Below, in pieces: positions 15,409 to 21,737 of a DNA stretch of 21,737 bases; the stretch's first letter is position 1; every line of letters starts with the position of its first letter. A program made the position numbers and the translations under genes. The DNA is from Bacteroidales bacterium UBA1215 (GTDB lineage: Bacteria > Bacteroidota > Bacteroidia > Bacteroidales > WCHB1-69): assembly GCA_002309475.1 (NCBI GenBank), contig DBXJ01000036.1:1-21737 (forward strand), read 5' to 3'. The notes beneath the pieces were generated by a model, which ran no database searches, was not told where the DNA came from, and saw only the letters and a list, made by a program, of their open reading frames with translations.

Positions 15409-17991
15409 TTAATGTTTTCTTTTAGGGAAGGCAGGTTCGCCTTCTACAAATTTATATACTAATTGAATGGTTGTCAAACGTGGTGCCTCAGGACACATAG
15501 GTCGCAAAGAATATTCTTTGTTGAACAAATTGCTGACGAGAACAGAAAGTTTTATATTCCATAGTTCTATGTTGGCTGTCAGTCCCCAAACCCAAGTTCC
15601 GCTGCGGTGATTTTCTCTATAGGCTTGCAAGCCGTCAAAAGGAAATGCCTGTTTGGAACCTCTAACGGCACGAGGAGCTTCTTCATTGAATCGGTCCATC
15701 GTGTAGAAGAAATTATCTACATTTTTCATCAAACTATAATATTGAGCATTCATGCCGACAGAAAACAAGTCAAAGAATTTGAAATTGAAATCCAATTTGA
15801 GCATGTGTTCAATTCTATATTTCATAATTTGACCACTGGTGTCGCTTGAAGTATTCATGTAGCAATAGTCATTGGTCATGGTAGAAGTGAATATTTTGTT
15901 GGTGTCTATCACTTTCGGGTTGGTATAGGAATAAGCAAAATAAAGGGTATATTTTACTTTTTTGCCGATATTACCTTCTCCGGCGATATTGGCATCTACA
16001 CCCATAATTCTTGCTTGACCGGTATTGAAGAATTTGAAACCATAGCGGTAGAATGGTCTTGGTTCTTGTTCAGCTGTCAGCCAGGGTCCTAAGAAAAATT
16101 CCACATAGTTGTTGTATTTTTGATAGTACCATGCTATGTCAAAGCAACCTTTAAATCCTAACAATTTGAACATTTGTTGTACGCCCAATTCCACATTCCA
16201 ACTTGTTTCGGATAGCAGGTCGGGGTTGGGATAGAATCCGTAAATGCCGACTTTGGTAGTCAGATAGCGTTCGCCTATGCTGGGGAAGCGATATCCTTGT
16301 CCGAATGAAGCACGGAAGAAAGTAAACGAACGTACAATATTATAGTTGATACCGGCACGGAAGACAGGTTTCGCCTCCACATAGTTGCCGGATTCAGGGT
16401 CAGCTAAAAAGTGTCCGAATTCTTCAAAAATTTGGTAGTATTCATAGCGACCTCCTGCCAATAAGGTAAGATTTTCTTGACGGAGGAATTTTTTCTCCAA
16501 TTGAACATAAACGGCACCATTGCCGGAGTATTTTGGCAAAATAGGTTGTCCTGTATCTAAAATGCTCACACCGGAGAAAACATTTCCCTGCGAACGGGCA
16601 AATTGTCCGACGGCACCGGTAAAGAGTTGCAGATTGCCGGCTTTTTTAAACTTTTTCGCATATTGATATTCCAAATAATACATTTCAGAACGACTGTCTT
16701 GATCTCCTGTAGCAAAATTGTTGCTATACATGATTCTTGCTTTCAAAGAATGAACTTGGTCGTTTTTAGCATAATATTTGAAGAAAGGATCTACAAAAAA
16801 CATGATGTCACGCATTTTGGTGACAGAACCGGGATATACATTGTACATGCCGTTGTCAGCATTCAGCCAGAAGTGTGTCATCACATTTTTGGAATACATA
16901 AAGTTTCCGTTCAAGCCAAAACTCATATTTTCGTTGACATTGTATCTGGTACCGAAATTGGCTCTAACACGATTTTCTTTTACTAATTTTTCGTATTTGC
17001 TGGTATCGTCAAAGTCAAAAGAAGAACTGCCATGCATCCAATCTTCGTACAGGCTTGCTTTAGAAGATGCAATAGAATCGGCGTCACAATAATTGACAAA
17101 GCCGTCATCGTGGGCATATTCCACACTGAGCACAAGGTCTAATTTTTTGATTTTTCTTGCATGAGAAACACTAAAACCTCCTGTCAATGGCACCGTTCCT
17201 TTTTCCCAACTGCAACGATAATCTACTTTTGGACGAGAATACATGCCTGTATAAAGAGATACCTTTGTTTCCGGTTTTCCTTTGGGATAAGCCGTCCGTA
17301 CGTTGATAGCACCTGTAATGGCAGACGATCCGTACAATACAGAAGAAGCTCCTTTCAATATCTCAATCTGCTCAATATTTTCCATAGGTATCAAATTCCA
17401 AGCAGGACGACCGGCATCTACTCTCATCACCGGCATTTCGTCCATCATAATCATCACGCGGCTGCCCATACCGGAACTAAATCCGCTACCGCCACGCATT
17501 TGTGGCTCGTTGTCAACAATCACCAAACCGCCTACTTGGTCAAAAGCATCGTCTAAAGATGTGATATTGTTGTCTTGAATGTATTTGGAACCGACATATT
17601 CAATAGAAGAGACGGACTCATCGCGTTTCATTTCATATCGTTGAGCAGTCACTTCCACGCCATTCTTAAGTTGAGCGGTGGTAGCCAATTCAATGTTGAT
17701 AGTCATGGTGCGAACACCTTTAAATGACACAGTTTTGGTGATAGTTTCATAACCTAAAAAATGGAAATTAACATTACATTCAGCACTTTTCAAAGTTAAT
17801 ATATAAGAGCCGTCTTCGTCACAAACTGCTCCAACCGAGCCGTCTTTGCAATCCGGAATAACGTGTGCTCCCCACAATCCTTCTTTGGTTTGTGCATCTA
17901 TCACTTTTCCTTTTAGTGTATAGGTGTTTTGTGCCTGTGTTGCTAAAACAACTAGACTAAAGAAAAATATTAGTAAAAACTTTTTATTCAT
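15409..17991 (-). CDS. TonB-dependent outer-membrane receptor
   Basis: An 860-residue outer-membrane transporter. It has a signal peptide (about 1-21), a CarboxypepD-regulatory-like beta-sandwich at about 24-105, a TonB-box-like VEVTAQR, then the plug domain (about 115-235) with RGGSG, VMIMMDEMPV and the hallmark IEQIEILKGASSVLYGSSAI just before the 22-strand barrel. The barrel has many aromatic-ended strands, including FFRASFGQGYRFP. The final strand TIQLVYKF is followed by a 12-residue tail. The ATG at 17991 was chosen; the frame could extend to a TTG two codons earlier, but that is a poor start. No SusD homologue follows, so it is not a classic Sus pair. It lies between two T9SS cargo genes (29 bp and 36 bp away). 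The substrate is unknown: siderophore, cobalamin, metal or glycan are all possible. Confidence 0.93.
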   Translation of the reverse strand: MNKKFLLIFFFSLVVLATQAQNTYTLKGKVIDAQTKEGLWGAHVIPDCKDGSVGAVCDEDGSYILTLKSAECNVNFHFLGYETITKTVSFKGVRTMTINIELATTAQLKNGVEVTAQRYEMKRDESVSSIEYVGSKYIQDNNITSLDDAFDQVGGLVIVDNEPQMRGGSGFSSGMGSRVMIMMDEMPVMRVDAGRPAWNLIPMENIEQIEILKGASSVLYGSSAITGAINVRTAYPKGKPETKVSLYTGMYSRPKVDYRCSWEKGTVPLTGGFSVSHARKIKKLDLVLSVEYAHDDGFVNYCDADSIASSKASLYEDWMHGSSSFDFDDTSKYEKLVKENRVRANFGTRYNVNENMSFGLNGNFMYSKNVMTHFWLNADNGMYNVYPGSVTKMRDIMFFVDPFFKYYAKNDQVHSLKARIMYSNNFATGDQDSRSEMYYLEYQYAKKFKKAGNLQLFTGAVGQFARSQGNVFSGVSILDTGQPILPKYSGNGAVYVQLEKKFLRQENLTLLAGGRYEYYQIFEEFGHFLADPESGNYVEAKPVFRAGINYNIVRSFTFFRASFGQGYRFPSIGERYLTTKVGIYGFYPNPDLLSETSWNVELGVQQMFKLLGFKGCFDIAWYYQKYNNYVEFFLGPWLTAEQEPRPFYRYGFKFFNTGQARIMGVDANIAGEGNIGKKVKYTLYFAYSYTNPKVIDTNKIFTSTMTNDYCYMNTSSDTSGQIMKYRIEHMLKLDFNFKFFDLFSVGMNAQYYSLMKNVDNFFYTMDRFNEEAPRAVRGSKQAFPFDGLQAYRENHRSGTWVWGLTANIELWNIKLSVLVSNLFNKEYSLRPMCPEAPRLTTIQLVYKFVEGEPAFPKRKH

Positions 17992-18020
17992 AGTCAAAAT
18001 TTAAGTTCTTCAATATTGTT

Positions 18021-21000
18021 TTATAATTTTACTATTTTACCTGTTTTTAATATTCCTTGTTGATTTCTAATTTGATAGAAATAAACGCCTTTAAGTATAT
18101 TAGTAGCAGAAATAGTTGTTAATGAATTCTCAAGTTTTGTAGCATAAATTTGTTTTCCTTGCATATCAAACAAAACAAAGATGCTATTGACAGCATTGTC
18201 ATTGATTCTAATTTTTATTTGTTCGTTGACAGGATTGGGGTAAACGCAGAATTCATCCTCTTCAGAATTTATTTCCACATGTAAATTGTCGTCAATAAAG
18301 AAATTGATACGATAGGTTTGTTGGTCAACACCATTGGCAGCGGTAACTTCTATCTTGGTTTGTCCGGGGATGTCTTCTGCCGGAATGATTTGATAGGTAG
18401 CCTCGCTATCGGTTGTAACAACCGTTACCACAGGAATGCCTTCATAGGTAGAAAGAACCGGATATTTATAGTTGCGAGTTGTGCTGACAAAGTTCTCTAA
18501 GTGTTTGCCATTGATAAACAAATCGGAAAGAGTGGCATCCGGATTTTTGGCAACCGAGAAGGCAACAGAATAAATGTTTATGTCGCCATTGATAGCAGTT
18601 ACGGTAACGAAAGCCGTATCTGCCAAAGTGCTTGCTTGTCGGATAGATACGCTTGCCCGACTATCTTCTGCAAAGGCGGCAACCATAGGAACAACGCTTG
18701 TTCCATATTCCAATTCAACAAGATAACTATTGATAGTTTTGTCAAAATCTGCTAAACTGTCTCCATTGATTGTTATTGTTGTCAGATAATTGTTATTTCC
18801 GGGTTCTACGGTAAAGTCAATGGTATAGGTGCGATAAATGGAAGTGTCTCCGGCCAATACCCTAATTACGGCTTGTCCCGGGAAGGCACTGATTTGTTGA
18901 TAGATGATGGTGGCATCTAATTGTGATGCTGTTGCACTTACTATAGGAATTTGGTTGTAGCCGAAAGGATATTCAATAGCATATTGAAGTGTATCACTAT
19001 TGAAATCGGCAATGGTGGTGCCATCTACTTTCAAATCGGTCAGCAACGCTTCTTGTGAAAGTTCTACTTCAAATATCACATAATAAGTTTTTACTTGTAA
19101 TTGGTCCCAACCCACAATGCGAATATAGGCAGTATCGTTTGGTGTTGCTGCATTTTTGACGGTGACAATAGAACGGCTGTCTATTAGCGTGTAATTCAAT
19201 GTAGGAGCCGTGGTGGTGGCAATAGGCAGCATAACGTGATAGATAGTGTCTTGCGAATGGAAGCCAATAGTATCTGTTTGACCTAAAGTGTATGTCAAAT
19301 CGGATAAATCTACATTAGAACCTTGTAAAAAGTGAATGGTGTAAGTTCTTTGGTTGACTAAATTTTCTGCAATCACTCTTATTTGGGCAGTGCCAAAAAC
19401 GGAGCCGCTTTGCGTAGTTTGAATGCTTGCATTGGACCATTCCTGGTGTGCGGTAACAATTGGCAAATTGTTTTCTGCCCATGGCAATATGATATTATAA
19501 GTGAGTGTATCGGCATGAAAGTTTTCTACTGCCACACCATTTACAAACAAGGAATCTAATCTTGTATTGGAGGAAGGTGTGTAGTAAAATGCTATTTCAT
19601 AAATATTTGAGTCGATATTGTTTTCGGCAACTACAACAATTTTTGCCGTATCGTTGATAGTATTCGGTACATGACGGAAATAGGCATGTGAACGGCTGTC
19701 CGACAAAGTATAATTAACAACCGGAATAGACAATTCTTCTTCGGCAATGCTTACCGTATAATTAAAAATAGAACTGTCAAAACCATTGACAATAGAGTCT
19801 TGATTGTTTAAGGTGTAAGAAATCCGGCTTAATGTAGCAATTGGTGACAATTGCCTTGAAAAATAAATATAATAATCTTTTGTAGTGATGCCGTCTTCGG
19901 CTATCACTCTGACAATGGCCGTATCGTTGTAGGATTCCGCTTGGTGAATATAAACTACTGCTGCTTCGGAATGGGCAGTGGCAGAAACGGAATCCGGAAT
20001 ATTTTGATAATAAGGTAATTCAATATAATAATAGATGCTGTCTGCATCAAAATTTTGGATAGGATTTCCTTGATAGCTCAAACTTGCCAATGTGGCATCT
20101 GTAGAGACGGCTACAGAGAAGTACACTTGGTAAACCTTGAAATTGGAAGTGTCGGCGGAAATCACCATCACTATTCCCACTCCATTGGGAGAAAGCGGTT
20201 GGGTAACAGTTACTCTTGCTCCTGCATCAGCAGTTTGATAGGTAAGCAAAGGCGTTGCTACAGTTTGTGATGGCAAGGTAACATAATATATCAATGTGTC
20301 TGTGTGGAAATTATTAATGGTGTAGTCAACATTGTTCAATTGATAGGCCAAATCTACCAAATCGGCATTGTTGGAGGCCGTCATAGTAAGATTCAACTTA
20401 TAAATCTTTGTAACAGAAGTATCTTCAGCTTTTACGATAATTTGAATTTGTCCGGGAATAGTTTGCGGATAAGTGATAAGATAAGTCGCCTTTTCATGTG
20501 ATGTTACTACAGTAACTGTCGGCATGACGGCAGTATCCATAGAAATACTGTAAGTGGTGGTATTGGGATTGAATTCTGCCAAGAACACGTCGTCAACAAA
20601 TAATGAGTCTAAGTTGGCATTGGTTGACAAGGTAACGCTAAAATCTATGGTATAAGTTTTAACGGTGTTGCCGTTTTCTGCAGTAACGACTATAGTTGCT
20701 GTTCCATTAGGGGAATCCGGCTGGGTGATGCTTACTACCGCATGGCTGTCTGTGGCAGTGGCAGCTACAATAGGAGTGGTAGTTGTACCTTCCGGCAAGG
20801 AAATGGAATAGTTGTTAATCAATGGATTGAAATAAGGAACAGACACACTGCCGAAGCCGATATGATAGGTGAGTGCCGACAGGGTGGCATCATTACTTAA
20901 TCCTAAAGAAAAATCAACAGTATAGGTTTTTTGGTAGTTGGTGTCTTCTGCAGTTACATGGATAGTTGCAGCACCGGGAATTTGAGGGGCTTGCGATATG

Positions 21001-21737
21001 GCAATGGTGGCAGTGGCGTCAACCGGGGCGGCGGTGACGTTGGCGGTAGTTGTTCCATAAGGCAGTTCTATATGATAGGTTAATGTGTCTGCATGGAAAG
21101 TTGTAATCGGAATATTGTTGTATTTTATCCACGATAGGTTGGCATTGGTGGAAATGCCTACGGAAAAATGGATGGTATAAACCTTTTGTGAAACCCCGTC
21201 TTCTGCCGTTACGGTGATAGTGGCAGTACCCGGCAGGGTGCTTGTCTGGCTGATAGCAGGTGTTAAACCCGGCCATTCTGTAGTGGCAGTTACATAAGGT
21301 GTAAGTATTGTTCCCGACGGCAGCAATATATCGTATGTCAGTGTGTCTTTGTTGAAAGTGGAAATGGGTGTTCCGTTGTAATAAATAGCCGACAAATAGG
21401 CATTGGTGGATAAGGCAACGGAAAATGCAACGTGATAAGTTTTTATGTCTCCGTTTTCAGCTGTTACTTTGATAGTGGCGGTGCCATTGGCAGAGTTTGC
21501 CTGTGTGATGGTAGCCCTTGCTGCCGTATCTGCCAACACACAATTGCTGATGGTCGGCACAGATGAAAATCCTGCCGGAAATACGATGGATATATTGGTG
21601 TCGGTAACGGCAACTGTATGCGATACGTTGTTGGTGTCGTAGGTGAAACTTAGCAGCGTATTGTTATTGGATTTGATAATAGAATAATGAATTCTATAGG
21701 TTTTAATTGTTATGCCGTCTTCTGCGGTGGAAGTGAT
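18021..21737 (-). CDS. Giant beta-sandwich repeat surface protein with T9SS sorting domain, N-terminus beyond window
   Basis: The frame is open from its TAA (18021-18023) to the last base, giving 1238 residues with the N-terminus missing. A possible GTG at 21558-21560 is internal, because the repeat pattern continues through it. Thirteen full repeats of 83-91 residues fill residues 23-1148, preceded by the tail of another. Each follows xATLSxLxYNGxxIxxF, then DTLTYxIxLPxGT, then xVTATxxDxxATxxIxQ, then PGTATIxVTAEDGxxKTYTIxFSVxLS, which fits the cadherin-like beta-sandwich family. Residues about 1163-1238 are a T9SS type A sorting domain (CVYPNPVNEQ to GKIVKL). It is probably a long surface stalk or adhesin; binding partners are unknown. 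The TonB-dependent receptor gene follows after 29 bp with no strict promoter motif between. Confidence 0.9.
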   Translation of the reverse strand: MTSTAEDGITIKTYRIHYSIIKSNNNTLLSFTYDTNNVSHTVAVTDTNISIVFPAGFSSVPTISNCVLADTAARATITQANSANGTATIKVTAENGDIKTYHVAFSVALSTNAYLSAIYYNGTPISTFNKDTLTYDILLPSGTILTPYVTATTEWPGLTPAISQTSTLPGTATITVTAEDGVSQKVYTIHFSVGISTNANLSWIKYNNIPITTFHADTLTYHIELPYGTTTANVTAAPVDATATIAISQAPQIPGAATIHVTAEDTNYQKTYTVDFSLGLSNDATLSALTYHIGFGSVSVPYFNPLINNYSISLPEGTTTTPIVAATATDSHAVVSITQPDSPNGTATIVVTAENGNTVKTYTIDFSVTLSTNANLDSLFVDDVFLAEFNPNTTTYSISMDTAVMPTVTVVTSHEKATYLITYPQTIPGQIQIIVKAEDTSVTKIYKLNLTMTASNNADLVDLAYQLNNVDYTINNFHTDTLIYYVTLPSQTVATPLLTYQTADAGARVTVTQPLSPNGVGIVMVISADTSNFKVYQVYFSVAVSTDATLASLSYQGNPIQNFDADSIYYYIELPYYQNIPDSVSATAHSEAAVVYIHQAESYNDTAIVRVIAEDGITTKDYYIYFSRQLSPIATLSRISYTLNNQDSIVNGFDSSIFNYTVSIAEEELSIPVVNYTLSDSRSHAYFRHVPNTINDTAKIVVVAENNIDSNIYEIAFYYTPSSNTRLDSLFVNGVAVENFHADTLTYNIILPWAENNLPIVTAHQEWSNASIQTTQSGSVFGTAQIRVIAENLVNQRTYTIHFLQGSNVDLSDLTYTLGQTDTIGFHSQDTIYHVMLPIATTTAPTLNYTLIDSRSIVTVKNAATPNDTAYIRIVGWDQLQVKTYYVIFEVELSQEALLTDLKVDGTTIADFNSDTLQYAIEYPFGYNQIPIVSATASQLDATIIYQQISAFPGQAVIRVLAGDTSIYRTYTIDFTVEPGNNNYLTTITINGDSLADFDKTINSYLVELEYGTSVVPMVAAFAEDSRASVSIRQASTLADTAFVTVTAINGDINIYSVAFSVAKNPDATLSDLFINGKHLENFVSTTRNYKYPVLSTYEGIPVVTVVTTDSEATYQIIPAEDIPGQTKIEVTAANGVDQQTYRINFFIDDNLHVEINSEEDEFCVYPNPVNEQIKIRINDNAVNSIFVLFDMQGKQIYATKLENSLTTISATNILKGVYFYQIRNQQGILKTGKIVKL
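18294..21671 (-). repeat. Array of 13 diverged cadherin-like beta-sandwich repeats (coding)
   Basis: Tandem protein-level repeats inside the giant surface protein. Going down the minus strand they start at about 21671, 21407, 21149, 20894, 20624, 20372, 20102, 19844, 19571, 19316, 19055, 18797 and 18542, and the array ends at 18294. Lengths are 88, 86, 85, 90, 84, 90, 86, 91, 85, 87, 86, 85 and 83 residues. DNA similarity between units is low even where the protein motif is shared (for example FHADTLTY in units 3 and 9), so the array is old and not prone to simple slippage. Confidence 0.88.

Noticed and set aside
17161..17556. 131-residue plus-strand open frame
   Set aside because: It is antisense to the plug domain of the TonB-dependent receptor and has low-complexity, shadow-like composition.
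15409..17991. SusC-type transporter of a Sus-like polysaccharide utilisation locus
   Set aside because: It has the N-terminal CarboxypepD-like domain but at 860 residues is shorter than typical SusC (about 1000), and no SusD or glycoside hydrolase gene is adjacent in the window.
21019..21276. 85-residue minus-strand open frame
   Set aside because: It is an alternate frame within the repeat protein and has no independent support.
21558..21560. Start of the repeat protein at the GTG at 21558-21560
   Set aside because: The frame continues upstream to the window end and encodes the first half of a repeat plus the tail of another, so this codon is internal.
18294..21671. CRISPR or DNA-level tandem repeat
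   Set aside because: Periodicity is at protein level (about 255 bp, variable), with diverged DNA and no short identical repeats with spacers.

Overview
The window looks like chromosomal DNA of an AT-rich member of the Bacteroidota, most likely Bacteroidales. Three things point there: type IX secretion (T9SS) C-terminal sorting domains on two proteins, a TonB-dependent receptor with a CarboxypepD-like N-terminal extension, and repeated copies of the Bacteroidetes -7 promoter element TAnnTTTG just upstream of genes, with no strong Shine-Dalgarno sequences. No tRNA, rRNA, IS element, CRISPR array or phage gene was seen. The window is very gene-dense: the longest gap between genes is about 120 bp, so no stretch over 300 bp lacks a gene.

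Layout, left to right. (1) 1-1682, minus strand: a short-chain dehydrogenase cut by the window edge, preceded 3 bp away by a two-domain VOC (glyoxalase-fold) protein. (2) 1803-3476, plus strand: ettA, an ABC-F translation factor and the only plus-strand gene, sharing a divergent promoter region with the VOC gene. (3) 3477-12364, minus strand: a tightly packed run transcribed as guaA, a LysM/PBP1 fusion protein, an oligopeptide-type solute-binding lipoprotein, thiD, comEC and a TraB/GumN protein. Gaps are 13, 0, -4, 12 and about 44 bp. guaA and the TraB gene have their own promoter-like elements. (4) 12441-14336, minus: dxs with its own promoter element. (5) 14377-14408: a clear intrinsic terminator that ends the next unit. 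(6) 14428-21737, minus: a surface locus in the order (transcribed) giant beta-sandwich repeat protein with T9SS signal (N-terminus outside the window), TonB-dependent receptor, and PCMD-like secreted protein with T9SS signal.

Regions 1-5 are mostly housekeeping: GMP synthesis, isoprenoid precursor DXP, thiamine pyrimidine kinase, translation throttle and DNA uptake. The more unusual parts are the LysM-PBP1 plus orphan peptide-binding lipoprotein pair, with no permease or ATPase beside it, and the terminal surface locus. In that locus a very long repeat protein of at least 13 cadherin-like beta-sandwich domains, a TonB-dependent transporter and a putative carbohydrate-binding surface protein appear to form one transcription unit. 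I infer an adhesion and/or ligand-capture function for it; the substrate cannot be read from the sequence.
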